Shown piece by piece: positions 55,065 through 64,000 of a stretch of DNA of 64,000 nt. Position 1 is the stretch's first letter; the number at the start of each line of letters is the position of its first letter. The notes beneath the pieces are model-generated. The model ran no database searches and was not told where the DNA came from. It saw only the letters and a program-made list of their open reading frames with translations. Both the position numbers and the translations under genes were made by a program. Origin of the DNA: Marinobacter salexigens (GTDB lineage Bacteria > Pseudomonadota > Gammaproteobacteria > Pseudomonadales > Oleiphilaceae); contig NZ_JAHKPV010000017.1 in NCBI RefSeq assembly GCF_018860765.1, positions 1 through 64,000 on the forward strand. The letters are read 5' to 3'.

Positions 55065-55841
55065 CTAGCGTTTCAGGTAGTGGCTGAAATCGACATCGCC
55101 TGCCGAAAGAATGGCCTGCACTCGGTTGTGTACACCCAGCTTTCGCAGTATTGCAGATACGTGGGCTTTAACCGTTGTTTCAGCAATATTGAGGTTGTAG
55201 GCAATTTGCTTGTTGGATTCGCCTTTCGCCATACGCTCCAGCACAAGAAGTTGACGCCGCGTGAGGGAGTTCAGCATTTCTGCAGAAACCGGGTTGTCGT
55301 CATTGCGGCTGCGCCGGTTGCTGTCACTTTCTTTACCTGTACGAATGATATCCGACGGTAAATAGACATTCCCGTTGAGAATCTGCTGAATCGCTTTGGT
55401 CATCTCTTGCCGGGGCGACGACTTGGTAATAAAACCTACCGCGCCGTAAGTGATGGCCTGTAAAACCACCTGCTTATCTTCCTCTGCTGAGACAATAACC
55501 ACTGGAATGGTTGGGGCTTCGTTTCGCAAAGTCATCAACCCGTTAAGCCCGTTCATGCCCGGCATGTTCAAATCCAGAAGAATCAGGTCCAGATCATCGT
55601 TCTCGCGAGTCACTGAAAGGGCGCTGTCCAGATCATCGGTTTGAAAAACCTCGCTACCTTCAACGCCAGACACAATAACGCTGCTTATAGCCTCGCGGAA
55701 GAGAGGGTGGTCGTCAGCGATCAGGATTTTATAAGTCGGCTCCATTAACGTGCCTGCCTGTTGGTCGTCAGTGGCGGAAGTGGTTTCCGGATTATGATAG
55801 CTGGTTTCGTCTGCAAATACGGTGCTGGCTTGGTTAAGCAT
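55065..55841 (-). CDS. LuxR-type response regulator, AgmR/ErbR-like
   Basis: 258 residues from ATG 55841 (AGGGGC upstream); ATG 55745, giving 226 residues beginning [19 protein letters not shown], is the start expected by homology. The receiver has the full phosphorylation set (DD, D in [10 protein letters not shown] in [10 protein letters not shown] in FITKSSP) and the C-terminus a LuxR helix-turn-helix ([22 protein letters not shown]). [16 protein letters not shown] and [13 protein letters not shown] match AgmR/ErbR of Pseudomonas, which activates quinoprotein ethanol oxidation and pqq genes. Convergent with the kinase gene, 16 bp apart. Confidence 0.9.
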   Translation of the reverse strand: MLNQASTVFADETSYHNPETTSATDDQQAGTLMEPTYKILIADDHPLFREAISSVIVSGVEGSEVFQTDDLDSALSVTRENDDLDLILLDLNMPGMNGLNGLMTLRNEAPTIPVVIVSAEEDKQVVLQAITYGAVGFITKSSPRQEMTKAIQQILNGNVYLPSDIIRTGKESDSNRRSRNDDNPVSAEMLNSLTRRQLLVLERMAKGESNKQIAYNLNIAETTVKAHVSAILRKLGVHNRVQAILSAGDVDFSHYLKR

Positions 55842-55968
55842 GGCGAGGCCCCTGATTTTTGTTGTAGTTGTGCCATTACACGCCACTGTCGCTAGGAGTT
55901 GAATGCGACCATTGCATCAAAAATTAGAGACTAAAGTACTATTTTTGACTTTTGTCAGAGATGAATCT

Positions 55969-56499
55969 TCAGAACTCCGGTGGGACAGGGGTAATGACCT
56001 GCACGGGGAGATCAGAATTCTCCCAGGAATCTATGCCGTCTTTATACCAGTACAGGTTGGTGAAACCAGCCAGATGCAAGCGCCGGGTTGCGTTCCAAGA
56101 GAGCCAACAGTCGGATTTGCACATCACTACAACAGGATGGTTCTGGTTGTTGGTTGTAAGTTTGAGTGCATTTTTAACAAGATAGTTCTGCCAGAGCTGG
56201 CTTAGTTCGCCGCGCCCGGTATTCGGCAGCCAGAAAGCACCAGGCACGGATGTATGAGGTTTTGTCTCGATGAATAGTCCGGCTCTGTATTCGGAGTTGA
56301 TTACATCAATCACTACTGGGCGAGGGCTTGATTTTAGTAGCGCTTGAAGTTTTTTTGTGTCGATTGTTTCGGCGCCGGGGGCCGTGTCCGGCGTGGGGCT
56401 TCGGTAACGTTCGATCCGGTAGCCTTCCGAAGAAAAATGAGAGGTGGATGCCAGCACAGGCAGGGCAAAAACAAGCATGAGTAAACACAGAGCTTTCAT
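55969..56499 (-). CDS. PQQ-dependent catabolism-associated CXXCW motif protein (rhodanese-like)
   Basis: 176 residues with a signal peptide (LLMLVFALPVLA). It has a rhodanese-like fold: RPVVIDVINSEYRAG, VPGAFWLPNTGRGE, then the active-site region VVVMCKSDCWLSWNA with C127 and C131-W132, and LAGFTNLYWYKDGIDSW. This protein family travels with PQQ-dependent dehydrogenases and their cytochromes. Its exact role is unknown; a periplasmic sulfur- or thiol-handling step in the quinoprotein system is likely. Confidence 0.92.
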   Translation of the reverse strand: MKALCLLMLVFALPVLASTSHFSSEGYRIERYRSPTPDTAPGAETIDTKKLQALLKSSPRPVVIDVINSEYRAGLFIETKPHTSVPGAFWLPNTGRGELSQLWQNYLVKNALKLTTNNQNHPVVVMCKSDCWLSWNATRRLHLAGFTNLYWYKDGIDSWENSDLPVQVITPVPPEF

Positions 56500-56703
56500 C
56501 TTGATGTTCCAGTGGCTTCACGAAGTATAAGTGCCAAACTACGTGAGCCTCAAAAGAGGGTAAATATTCGAAAAGTCGTAAATGAACAGTACTAAGTAGA
56601 CAGTACTAAAGAACCATTTAGCCTGAACGGGGGCGGGGTAGGATAAAAGCATCTTTTCTTTAGCCGGGTCTGAATTACGCCGGGCGTTTAGAGGTAATGC
56701 CCC

Positions 56704-57387
56704 ATGAAGGTCGTACTTGCGGATGGTCAACGGTTGGTAAGGGATGCCACAGCCTGCCTGCTCAGGAGTACTATGCCGGGCATTATCGTTATGACTGCCG
56801 AAAGTGGAGCCCAAGCAATCAATGAGTACGCTGATCATGCGCCAGATGTTCTTATTACGGAGATGTTGCTTCCCGACTATTCCGGTCTGGAGCTCTGCAG
56901 GCGCATCCACCAGAGATGGCGCAGAGCCAATGTTCTGTTTTTGACCTCCATGGAAGACGCCGGCCTTGTTAAGCAGGCTCTTGGGCTCGGGGCCCAGGGC
57001 TACATATCGAAAAACTGCAGTTGTACGGAACTGACAAAAGCCATAGAAAAAGCCGCGTGTGGGGAAGTGTACCTTGAACATGATTTGGCCACCCAGATGG
57101 CCATGGTGCAGTCGGGTCGTAATTGCCTTAAAAACACTGTTGGTAACAAACTAACAGAGATGACGCAGCGCGAACTGGAGGTACTGATTCTTACCGCACG
57201 CGGGGTGCCCAATAAAACCATTGCCGAGCGCTTGAATATCAGTGTGAAGACCGTTGCCAACCATCTGTCAGCCCTAAAAAACAAGCTGGAAATTTCATCC
57301 TCGCTTGGCCTGTTACACTTTGCCGTGGATTCGGGGCTGGTCGAGGTTGGAGCAGCGGGTAGCGAAAGCCCTGCCTGCTTTAACTGA
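56704..57387 (+). CDS. NarL/LuxR-type response regulator with degenerate receiver
   Basis: 227 residues; ATG 56704 follows GAGGTAAT. The receiver domain (1-115) lacks the usual phosphate acceptor: alignment with LLDLxMPG puts E53 (ITEMLLPDYSG) where Asp belongs, and the acidic pair is D7-G8 rather than DD. T81 and K103 are kept. The LuxR-type HTH is intact (RGVPNKTIAERLNISVKTVANHLS). It resembles EraR/ExaE-type regulators by context. Glu at this place often mimics phosphorylation, so the protein may be active without a kinase. It is divergent from the CXXCW gene. Confidence 0.85.
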   Translation: MKVVLADGQRLVRDATACLLRSTMPGIIVMTAESGAQAINEYADHAPDVLITEMLLPDYSGLELCRRIHQRWRRANVLFLTSMEDAGLVKQALGLGAQGYISKNCSCTELTKAIEKAACGEVYLEHDLATQMAMVQSGRNCLKNTVGNKLTEMTQRELEVLILTARGVPNKTIAERLNISVKTVANHLSALKNKLEISSSLGLLHFAVDSGLVEVGAAGSESPACFN

Positions 57388-57433
57388 TTCCTGCTGGGCA
57401 TCCTTTCCCTTTACGCTTAAAGTACGACCAAAC

Positions 57434-58084
57434 TCACCAATCTACCGGGCAGCCTGTGCACTCATCCATAAAGGTGCCTACAAACGTTGCGTAGTGGATG
57501 CGGGTGTTTCGTAAATCCGCACCAGCCAGATTGGCACTTCCGAATTTTGCTTCTTGCAGGTTGGCTCCGAACAAGTTCGCATCACCCAGATCGACTTTTG
57601 GTAGCCAGGCTATCTCAAGGCTTGCGAAGGTCAGGTCGGTTTCTATAAGCGTGGCGCCAGAGAACCTTGCAAAATCGAAGTTCGCCCCAGTCATATTGGA
57701 GCCAGTAAAATCTGAGCCTTGAGCGAACAGGTACTGCCCGGTAGCGCCCTGAAGTTCCGCCCCGCGAATGCTTGCCCCGCGCACATCTGCTCTATACAAG
57801 TTGACGCGATAGGCGGTTACCTTGTCCAACGTGGCCCCTTTGAGATTGGCGCCCCTCAAACTGGTGTGATTCAGAATAGCTCCGGTCAGATCGGCGCCGC
57901 TAAAGTCGACCGATTTCAAATCCAGATTCGACATATCTGCACCCCGAAGGTCGGCACCCGAACACACAGAGTGTTGCTCCAATATGCACCCATTAAACTC
58001 CGGTGGGCGCACATCCGCCAGATAGTCCTCTGCTAAAGCAGGCGTGATGAAGGTAAGTAGAGCCAGCTTTATTATTGTCTTCAT
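57434..58084 (-). CDS. Exported pentapeptide-repeat protein
   Basis: 216 residues. A signal peptide (LALLTFITPALA) precedes about 28 pentapeptide repeats of the A(D/N)LXX kind (GADLRGADMSNLDLKSVDFS, GANLKGATLDKV and so on) that build a right-handed quadrilateral beta-helix. The ends carry cysteines (CILEQHSVCSG and a final CTGCPVDW), possibly disulfide caps. It follows exaA on the same strand, 72 bp away beyond a strong hairpin, so co-expression with the dehydrogenase is likely. Function unknown. Confidence 0.88.
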   Translation of the reverse strand: MKTIIKLALLTFITPALAEDYLADVRPPEFNGCILEQHSVCSGADLRGADMSNLDLKSVDFSGADLTGAILNHTSLRGANLKGATLDKVTAYRVNLYRADVRGASIRGAELQGATGQYLFAQGSDFTGSNMTGANFDFARFSGATLIETDLTFASLEIAWLPKVDLGDANLFGANLQEAKFGSANLAGADLRNTRIHYATFVGTFMDECTGCPVDW

Positions 58085-58104
58085 GGTGTACTCCCGAACA
58101 AGTC

Positions 58105-58131
58105 GGGAGCCGCCGTGTATCGGCGGCTCCC
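58105..58131. other. Strong hairpin downstream of exaA
   Basis: GGGAGCCGCCG (58105-58115) and CGGCGGCTCCC (58121-58131) form a perfect 11-bp stem around TGTAT. There is no T-run on the minus strand after it, so it is more likely an mRNA 3'-end stabiliser or processing site than a full terminator, allowing high exaA and low pentapeptide-gene expression. Confidence 0.7.
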
Positions 58132-58156
58132 TTCGTAGATGGACTAGGTTAGTGGA

Positions 58157-60007
58157 TCACTTGGCCGCTGTTGCCCAAGAGGGGATTTTGAACACCCAGA
58201 AAGAACCACCTTGAGAAATTGGTTTAGTCAGCTCAGCCATATCGCCACCCCAGAGAGGTACTGCCCCGCCATAGCCTGAGGTAACACCTACGTACTGCTC
58301 GCCATCCATTTCCCAGGTGATGGGTGGGGAAATGATTCCCGAGCCCGTCTGGAACTTCCAAAGCTCTTCGCCAGTATCTGCGTCAAATGCCTTGAAGTAG
58401 CCATCGCCCGTACCGGTGAATACCAGGCCACCTTTGGTAGCCAGCACGCCGGCCCATAGAGGCATGGGCTCTTTATGCTCCCATTTAACCTTGCCACTTA
58501 GAGGGTCCATCGCCCGAAGTATGCCTACGTGGTCGTCGTACATGCGCTTGATACGGAAGCCCTGGCCAAGGTAGGCCGCACCTTTTTTGTAGGTGACTTC
58601 TTCTGTCCAGTAGTCTTCTTTCCAGTGGTTAGCTGGGATGTAGAACAACCCGGTATCCTGACTGTAAGCCATGGGGTTCCAGTTTTTACCACCAAGGAAA
58701 GGTGGTGAGACTTCGATGGACTCGCCGCGGGTTTTTCCTTCGGGAACCGGTGGTGGACGCTGGCCTTTGCCTTCCACTGGGCGGCCGTCGGAACCAATGC
58801 TGGTGGCCCAGGTGATGTTATCCACGAACGGGAAGGCATTCTGGAATTCACCATTGGTGCGATCAACCAGATAGAAATAGCCGTTTCTATCAGCGTGAGC
58901 GGTCGCTTTTACGTTTTTGCCGTCTTTGGTGTATTCAAAAAGAACCAACTCGTTGTTGCCGGAGAAATCCCAAGCATCGTTTGGCGTGTGCTGATAGAAC
59001 CATTTCACTTCACCAGTGGTTGGGTCCACAGCTACCTGACCAGAGGTATACAGGTTGTCATAGTCTGCCGGATCACCACCGGGAGATGTGCGCTTCCAGG
59101 TATTCCAAGGGGCAGGGTTGCCTGCGCCAACAATGATCGTGTTGGTTTCAACATCAAAGCTTGCACTTTGCCATGGCGCACCGCCGCCTTGGCTCCAGGC
59201 TTCAACTTTTCCAGTCTCGGTATTGGGGTCATCTGGCCAACTGGGAGCACGTGGATCGCCAGAGGGTGTGCTCTTTTCACCATTCAAACGGCCATAGTGC
59301 CCTTCAACAAATGGGCGCATCCATATCTCTTTACCCGTCTCGGGATCCCGGGCGTAGAGTTTGCCGACAACGCCGAATTCATCACCCGATGAGCCGTGAA
59401 TAAGCATAACCTTGCCGGTTTTCTGATCTTTGATCAGTGTTGGAGCGCCGGTCATGGTATAGCCCGCTTCGTGATCGCCAAACTTTACGCGCCAGGCGAC
59501 TTTTCCGGTTTTTTTGTTGAGAGCAACAATGCCTGCATCAAGGGTGCCAAAGAAAACCTTGTCGCCGAAAATCGCTGCGCCCCGGTTTACCACATCACAG
59601 CAGGGGCGAATGCCTTCCGGCAAACGATGGCTGTATTCCCAAAGCCGCTCACCACTTTTTGCATCCAGGGCGTACAAACGTGAATAGGAGCCGGTTACAT
59701 AGATAATGCCATCGTGTACCAGAGCCTGAGATTCCTGACCTCGCTGCTTTTCATCCCCGAACGAAAACGACCAGGCGGGAACCATGCGTTCAACGTTGTC
59801 TTTGTTGATCATGGTCATTGGGCTATAGCGTTGGGCTTTTGGACCAATCCCGTATCCGAGTACGTCCTGAGTGGTTTCAGCATCGTTAACGATGTCATTC
59901 CATGTAACGCCCGCAGCATGTGCCTGAGCCGCCAATCCAGCTGCGCCGATGGTTAGCGCAAGACTGATACCGCGCATCAGGGGGCGCTTGGTAAACATTG
60001 TTTTCAT
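58157..60007 (-). CDS. exaA: PQQ-dependent ethanol (alcohol) dehydrogenase
   Basis: 616 residues from ATG 60007 (GGGGAAAG upstream); the frame stays open to 60451 without similarity. Signal peptide ends AQAHA-A. The eight-bladed propeller enzyme oxidises primary alcohols in the periplasm with PQQ. The vicinal disulfide is C136-C137 in RPCCDVV. The catalytic base is D347 in [11 protein letters not shown]; the residue two places on is Ser349, as in Ca2+-dependent ExaA/PedE, not the Asp of lanthanide enzymes (PedH, XoxF). Tryptophan-docking repeats such as GKEIWM and GEELWKF are present. Electrons should go to the divergently encoded cytochrome. Confidence 0.95.
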   Translation of the reverse strand: MKTMFTKRPLMRGISLALTIGAAGLAAQAHAAGVTWNDIVNDAETTQDVLGYGIGPKAQRYSPMTMINKDNVERMVPAWSFSFGDEKQRGQESQALVHDGIIYVTGSYSRLYALDAKSGERLWEYSHRLPEGIRPCCDVVNRGAAIFGDKVFFGTLDAGIVALNKKTGKVAWRVKFGDHEAGYTMTGAPTLIKDQKTGKVMLIHGSSGDEFGVVGKLYARDPETGKEIWMRPFVEGHYGRLNGEKSTPSGDPRAPSWPDDPNTETGKVEAWSQGGGAPWQSASFDVETNTIIVGAGNPAPWNTWKRTSPGGDPADYDNLYTSGQVAVDPTTGEVKWFYQHTPNDAWDFSGNNELVLFEYTKDGKNVKATAHADRNGYFYLVDRTNGEFQNAFPFVDNITWATSIGSDGRPVEGKGQRPPPVPEGKTRGESIEVSPPFLGGKNWNPMAYSQDTGLFYIPANHWKEDYWTEEVTYKKGAAYLGQGFRIKRMYDDHVGILRAMDPLSGKVKWEHKEPMPLWAGVLATKGGLVFTGTGDGYFKAFDADTGEELWKFQTGSGIISPPITWEMDGEQYVGVTSGYGGAVPLWGGDMAELTKPISQGGSFWVFKIPSWATAAK

Positions 60008-60376
60008 GACTTTCCCCTTAATTGTTGTTGTGACAAACGCATTCGTTGTGTGCGTTGACGCCATGAGTATTGGCATGGAGTGCACAAACAGGCGACGGAG
60101 AAATCCACGAGGTGATCGGGATCTGGGGTAGTGCAATCCGGGAAATATTCCTGACAGGTGTGCAACACGCTGAATGTTCTGTTTTTCCGTTTCTCCGGGC
60201 AGAGGGCTCATGCTTTGGCCTCTGGTCGATAGGTCTACTACCAAAGATCTAAGGCGCAGCAGCCAAAGTGGAGTACACCGGCAAGTAAGGCATTTCTTAG
60301 ACTTGGATACAGCCCGATACGCCGCACGGCTACTTGGGAAAACAATGGCAGACAAAACAAAAAGAGGTATGAGGCT
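60008..60376. promoter_or_regulatory. Divergent promoter region exaA/pedF
   Basis: 369 bases between the dehydrogenase and cytochrome starts. Frames across it are extensions of exaA's reading frame or shadows. It should hold the regulated promoters for both transcripts; I found no sigma-54 site with correct spacing and no obvious dyad that could be assigned to the local regulators. Confidence 0.5.
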
Positions 60377-60802
60377 ATGTCGTACTCCAAGTCGATTCAA
60401 AAGATCCTTTGTGCTGGAGCCTTGGTATGGGCTGCAGCCGCCACCGGGCACGGTAACGTGACGCCACAGCCAGTTGATACGGGTGACCTGCCGGATCTGG
60501 GCCGTGAAGCTCTGAACGAAAACCCGTTTCGCGACGGAAATGAGCTAAGCAAGTTGAATGCAGAAGCCGTTGAAGTTGGTATGAGTGCTTACGCCGGAAA
60601 TTGTGCCGGTTGCCACGGAATTGAGGCCCAATCCGGTGGTTTAACACCAGATTTACGTGAGCTTACAGAATGGGACGATGAGTACTTTATCGGGCGGGTA
60701 ATGAATGGAACCGACCGGGGGATGCCTTCCTTTAAAAGCAATCTCGGGCAAACAGCCATCTGGTCAATACGGACCTATGTGGAATCGGTATCCGGGCAAT
60801 AA
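60377..60802 (+). CDS. pedF: Cytochrome c-550 PedF (electron acceptor of the alcohol dehydrogenase)
   Basis: 141 residues with a signal peptide ([17 protein letters not shown]). The N-terminal [16 protein letters not shown] is the signature of the PedF group. One heme site, C76-AG-C79-H80, with a distal Met in RGMPSF. It takes electrons from the PQQ dehydrogenase and passes them toward the terminal oxidase, like ExaB in Pseudomonas aeruginosa. ATG 60377 follows AGAGGT. The SoxYZ-like gene begins 44 bp downstream. Confidence 0.93.
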   Translation: MSYSKSIQKILCAGALVWAAAATGHGNVTPQPVDTGDLPDLGREALNENPFRDGNELSKLNAEAVEVGMSAYAGNCAGCHGIEAQSGGLTPDLRELTEWDDEYFIGRVMNGTDRGMPSFKSNLGQTAIWSIRTYVESVSGQ

Positions 60803-60846
60803 CAGCTTTCGCATAAATACTCGAGACCCTGACCAGGAGGTGAGGT

Positions 60847-61617
60847 ATGAGGCGATATTGGCTATATGCTTTTACTCTGTTTGCGAGTGCTTCCTGGGCA
60901 GATCTTCCGTCTGACCCGCTGGGCTCGCCTTTATGGGCCTACAACATTGAGCGCTACCTCGGGCAAGACGTGACGGTAGTATTGGACGAGCGCGTGGGTT
61001 TGTCGGTTCCTGGCTTCGCTGAGGACAGTACTCAGGTTCCACTGGCTGTTAACTTGCGTGAATTTCCACACAAGGTGAATAAGGTGGTGACATGGGTAGA
61101 TATGAATCCCGTTCCCCACCTCTTCACGGCTAATAGCACAGACGGTCAGCTCAAGTTGGTGTCCCTTAACTTTCGAGTGCAGCAGGCCAGCAGTGTTCGA
61201 GCAGCTGTACTGGATGAACACGGTGTTTGGCACATTGATAGCGGTTATGTGGATGCAGCTGGCGGCGGCTGTACTGCGCCCCGGGAAATTCTAACCAACT
61301 CAGACTGGGAGAGTGAGTTCGGCACCCTGAAAACCGGCTTGTTCTCCCGTCGTGGGAATACGCGAATTAAAGCCAGTTTGTTGCACCCTATGGACTCAGG
61401 AATGGTTGGGAATGTACCGGCTTTTTTTGTGGGTGATGTTGAAGTTCGGAATGAGACCTCGGATAACCTACTGTTGACAATGACCCTGTCCGAATCTGCC
61501 GCTGAAAACCCGATGTTTGTTTTTGAATTCGAAGGCGGCGTTCCTCATCTGTCTATCCACATGAAAGACAACAACGGCTACCAATTTGAAACTGCCATTG
61601 GGGAGGTTGCGCCATGA
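60847..61617 (+). CDS. Quinoprotein dehydrogenase-associated SoxYZ-like carrier
   Basis: 256 residues, signal peptide ending SWA. The product is a fusion of a SoxY-like part (with VDAAGGGCTAPREI containing the conserved cysteine near residue 142) and a SoxZ-like immunoglobulin part (IKASLLHPMDSGMVG, FFVGDVEVRNETSD). This family accompanies PQQ enzymes together with the relay metallohydrolases. The Cys is placed internally instead of at the GGCGG terminus of true SoxY. ATG 60847 follows CAGGAGGTGAGGT. Stop overlaps the next ATG by 4 bp. Confidence 0.9.
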   Translation: MRRYWLYAFTLFASASWADLPSDPLGSPLWAYNIERYLGQDVTVVLDERVGLSVPGFAEDSTQVPLAVNLREFPHKVNKVVTWVDMNPVPHLFTANSTDGQLKLVSLNFRVQQASSVRAAVLDEHGVWHIDSGYVDAAGGGCTAPREILTNSDWESEFGTLKTGLFSRRGNTRIKASLLHPMDSGMVGNVPAFFVGDVEVRNETSDNLLLTMTLSESAAENPMFVFEFEGGVPHLSIHMKDNNGYQFETAIGEVAP

Positions 61618-62570
61618 GCAGGCTCCTGTTCCTTCGAAGGCATATCGGATGGCTGGTCGCTGCGATGTTTTGGGTTTTTGCCCATTCGCCGGGCGCCAGT
61701 GCCAAATCTTATGAGCTAGAAGCGACTCTGGTTGCGGATGGTGTGTGGGTAGTTGTCGGAAGTACTGACAACTTCTCGAAAACCAATGGCGGCAACATTC
61801 TCAATACCGGCTTTATTGAAACCGGTGAGGGCGTTGTAGTGATTGATACTGGGCCTTCCCGCAGGTACGGCGAAGAATTTCGTGCGCTGATTGAGAGTCA
61901 CACCAGTAAGCCAATCGTAAAAGTGCTGGTCACCCATCATCACCCGGACCACGCCTTTGGTAGTCAGGCCTTTGAGCAAGAAACACTCTACATGCTTGAT
62001 GAATCGGCCAGCCTGCTTGAGCAGGACGGAGAAGCTTTTTCAGACAACATGTATCGGATGATCGGCGACTGGATGCGTGGCACCGAGGTAACTGTGCCTA
62101 TGAACAGGGTACAGCCAGGCTTGCTCAACCTGGGGAATCGGCGCCTACGGTTGATCGCCATGCAAGGGCATACCGGTGCAGACCTGGTTGTGCTGGACGA
62201 AACCTCCGGGGTGTTGTTTGCTTCAGATATGGTGTTTTTCAACAGGGCATTAACCACACCTCAAACACCCGGGCTAGCCCTATGGCGCGCCGAAATACGC
62301 CAGCTTGCGCAGCTGCCGTTCTCCGTTGTGGTGCCAGGTCACGGGCCGTTAATTAAAGATGACCGAGCATTTATCCAAATGATCGATTACTTGACCTGGT
62401 TGGACGATGTTTTGGTTGATTCTGCCGCGCGGGGTTTGAGTGCTTCAGAGGTGATTGAAACCGCAATTCCTGAGCGTTTTTCAGAAGTGGAAGGGGCGAG
62501 GTACGAACTGGTTCGTACCGTGAGCCACCTGTATTCAGATTACGAAAAGGATGCTCTGAGCAGACACTAG
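61614..62570 (+). CDS. Quinoprotein relay system zinc metallohydrolase
   Basis: 318 residues, signal peptide up to about residue 30 (PGASA). Metallo-beta-lactamase fold with the zinc motif HxHxDH as H108-H-H110-P-D112-H113 (VTHHHPDHAFG), GHTGADLVVLD, the later D in FASDMVFF and H in PGHGPL. The family is found only with quinoprotein clusters and SoxYZ-like carriers and is thought to act on the carrier. Start overlaps the carrier stop (ATGA), indicating translational coupling. Confidence 0.9.
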   Translation: MSRLLFLRRHIGWLVAAMFWVFAHSPGASAKSYELEATLVADGVWVVVGSTDNFSKTNGGNILNTGFIETGEGVVVIDTGPSRRYGEEFRALIESHTSKPIVKVLVTHHHPDHAFGSQAFEQETLYMLDESASLLEQDGEAFSDNMYRMIGDWMRGTEVTVPMNRVQPGLLNLGNRRLRLIAMQGHTGADLVVLDETSGVLFASDMVFFNRALTTPQTPGLALWRAEIRQLAQLPFSVVVPGHGPLIKDDRAFIQMIDYLTWLDDVLVDSAARGLSASEVIETAIPERFSEVEGARYELVRTVSHLYSDYEKDALSRH

Positions 62571-62693
62571 TACTAAGGGAGGAGTTATTCGCCCCGAACG
62601 ACTCATTTTGTAAACCCTTTAGTGAATTTAGATTAGATACGTAAGCGCAAAAACAGCGTTGTTCAGCATAAAACACAACAAGAGGTTCATACC

Positions 62694-64000
62694 ATGATCT
62701 ACGCACAACCAGGACAAGAAGGCTCCGTTGTTTCTTTCAAGTCACGCTACGGAAATTATATTGGCGGTGAGTGGGTTGCCCCGGTTAAAGGGCAGTATTT
62801 TGAAAACATTACACCAGTGACCGGCGACGTCATTTGTGAGATTCCCCGTTCAACGGCTGAAGATATTGATCTGGCACTTGATGCTGCACACAAGGCTGCA
62901 CCGGCCTGGGGGAAAACCTCTGCAGCGGAGCGCTCCAATATTCTTTTGAAAATTGCAGATCGTATTGAGGCCAACCTCGAAAAGCTGGCGGTTGCAGAAA
63001 CCTGGGATAACGGCAAAGCCGTTCGTGAAACCCTGAATGCGGATATTCCGTTGGCGGCTGACCACTTCCGTTATTTTGCAGGCTGCATCCGGGCTCAAGA
63101 AGGGCACATGGGTGAAATAGACCAAAATACCGTGGCCTATCATTTTCATGAGCCTTTAGGCGTTGTGGGCCAGATCATTCCCTGGAACTTTCCGATTTTG
63201 ATGGCAGCCTGGAAGTTAGGGCCTTGTCTGGCTGCAGGTAACTGCACTGTGCTTAAGCCAGCAGAGCAAACGCCAGTGAGCATTTTGGTGCTGATGGAAG
63301 TCATCGGCGATCTGTTGCCACCGGGTGTGCTTAACATCGTCAATGGCTACGGTATTGAAGCCGGGCAGGCTTTGGCTACCAGCACGCGGATTGCCAAGAT
63401 AGCGTTTACAGGATCAACTCCGGTTGGCTCCCACATTCTAAAATGTGCTGCCGAAAACATCATCCCCTCAACGGTTGAGCTGGGTGGTAAGTCTCCCAAC
63501 ATCTACTTCTCGGATGTTATGAATGCGGAGCCCGAGTTTGTCGATAAGTGTGTGGAAGGTCTGGTTCTGGCTTTCTTCAACCAGGGTGAAATCTGCACGT
63601 GCCCATCGCGTGCTTTGGTTCAGGAAGACATGTATGAGGAGTTCATGCAGAAGGTTGTGGAACGCACCAAATCGATCAAGCGCGGCAATCCATTGGACAC
63701 TGACGTTCAGGTAGGTGCGCAAGCCAGTAAGGAACAGTTCGACAAAATCATGTCTTACCTTGAGATAGGTAAGCAGGAAGGCGCGGTTGTTCTCACTGGC
63801 GGTGATCGTGAGAACATGGAAGGCGAATTCAATAATGGGTTTTACATTCAACCCACTCTTTTCAAGGGTGAAAACAGCATGCGGGTGTTCCAGGAAGAAA
63901 TCTTTGGCCCTGTTGTGGGTGTTACAACCTTCAAAACCGAAGAAGAAGCTCTGGCGATTGCCAATGATACAGAGTTTGGTCTGGGTGCCGGCGTTTGGAC
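62694..64000 (+). CDS. exaC: NAD+-dependent aldehyde dehydrogenase ExaC (3' end outside window)
   Basis: Open frame from ATG 62694 to the window edge, at least 435 residues; the family has about 506. It starts [20 protein letters not shown], the conserved N-terminus of ExaC/AcoD-type acetaldehyde dehydrogenases. [15 protein letters not shown] and [11 protein letters not shown] bind NAD+, [11 protein letters not shown] carries the general-base glutamate and [11 protein letters not shown] the catalytic cysteine (C301). It oxidises the aldehyde made by the quinoprotein enzyme to the acid. It is 123 bp after the metallohydrolase, so it may have its own promoter. Confidence 0.93.
   Translation, partial: MIYAQPGQEGSVVSFKSRYGNYIGGEWVAPVKGQYFENITPVTGDVICEIPRSTAEDIDLALDAAHKAAPAWGKTSAAERSNILLKIADRIEANLEKLAVAETWDNGKAVRETLNADIPLAADHFRYFAGCIRAQEGHMGEIDQNTVAYHFHEPLGVVGQIIPWNFPILMAAWKLGPCLAAGNCTVLKPAEQTPVSILVLMEVIGDLLPPGVLNIVNGYGIEAGQALATSTRIAKIAFTGSTPVGSHILKCAAENIIPSTVELGGKSPNIYFSDVMNAEPEFVDKCVEGLVLAFFNQGEICTCPSRALVQEDMYEEFMQKVVERTKSIKRGNPLDTDVQVGAQASKEQFDKIMSYLEIGKQEGAVVLTGGDRENMEGEFNNGFYIQPTLFKGENSMRVFQEEIFGPVVGVTTFKTEEEALAIANDTEFGLGAGVW

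Noticed and set aside
60070-60086. Sigma-54 promoter TTGGCATGGAGTGCA between exaA and pedF
   Set aside because: The GG and GC elements are eight bases apart instead of ten, which breaks sigma-54 recognition.
60008-60451. N-terminal extension of exaA
   Set aside because: The frame is open, but the ATG at 60007 has a good ribosome-binding site and a signal peptide directly after it; the upstream part has no similarity to the family.

Overview
The window looks like the chromosome of a marine, hydrocarbon- and alcohol-oxidising gammaproteobacterium, probably Marinobacter or a close relative. This is an inference from the AlmA-like monooxygenase, two TRAP transporters, a PQQ ethanol-oxidation cluster organised like that of Pseudomonas, and general protein style. 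No rRNA gene or complete tRNA gene was seen.

Bases 1-20,000 are a worn defence and mobile-element island. It starts with the tail of an AAA ATPase, followed by an apparently intact three-gene operon: SNF2-type helicase, type III-like beta-class DNA methyltransferase, and DEAD/DEAH helicase with a C-terminal PD-(D/E)XK-like nuclease. The middle of the methyltransferase gene is strikingly AT-rich, as if exchanged. After it come a two-gene membrane-protein cassette split by an IS30 element, an IS3 remnant, a fragment of a beta-CASP RNase, a cluster of TGAACC-N4-GGTTCA palindromes, a tyrosine recombinase with a small overlapping partner, and an in-frame chimera joining an LPP20-like protein to the C-terminal half of the BREX protein BrxL. 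An IS5-family element closes the region.

Bases 20,100-27,000 hold an AT-rich D-amino-acid locus: D-serine ammonia-lyase, a DctPQM TRAP transporter, an N-acyl-D-amino-acid deacylase and a LysR regulator. At 27,577-27,620 lies an isolated 3' end of tRNA-Cys, the expected scar of an element integrated to its left. Bases 27,600-33,900 are a junkyard of truncated genes (HTH regulator, outer-membrane barrel, diguanylate cyclase), with a 26-bp direct repeat at two of the truncation points, plus an ankyrin lipoprotein and a subtilase/lipoprotein pair.

Bases 33,900-40,950 carry an uncharacterised catabolic cluster (D-aminoacylase-like amidohydrolase, COG3573 flavoprotein, acetolactate-synthase-like TPP enzyme, AlmA-like flavin monooxygenase). 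Bases 41,000-47,700, mostly on the minus strand, encode a DUF302 protein and a LysR / CoA-transferase / HMG-CoA-lyase-family / DctPQM operon, suggesting uptake, CoA activation and retro-aldol cleavage of a branched hydroxy-dicarboxylate.

Bases 47,900-64,000 form a quinoprotein ethanol-oxidation regulon: a PqqU/YncD-like TonB receptor, a porin, a FIST (NosP-like) sensor with its hybrid kinase (NahK/ErcS'-like), an AgmR/ErbR-like regulator, a PQQ-associated CXXCW protein, a response regulator with a degenerate receiver, a pentapeptide protein, the PQQ alcohol dehydrogenase ExaA, cytochrome c-550 PedF, a SoxYZ-like carrier, a quinoprotein-relay metallohydrolase, and the aldehyde dehydrogenase ExaC, which runs off the right edge. 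No pqq biosynthesis gene is in the window.
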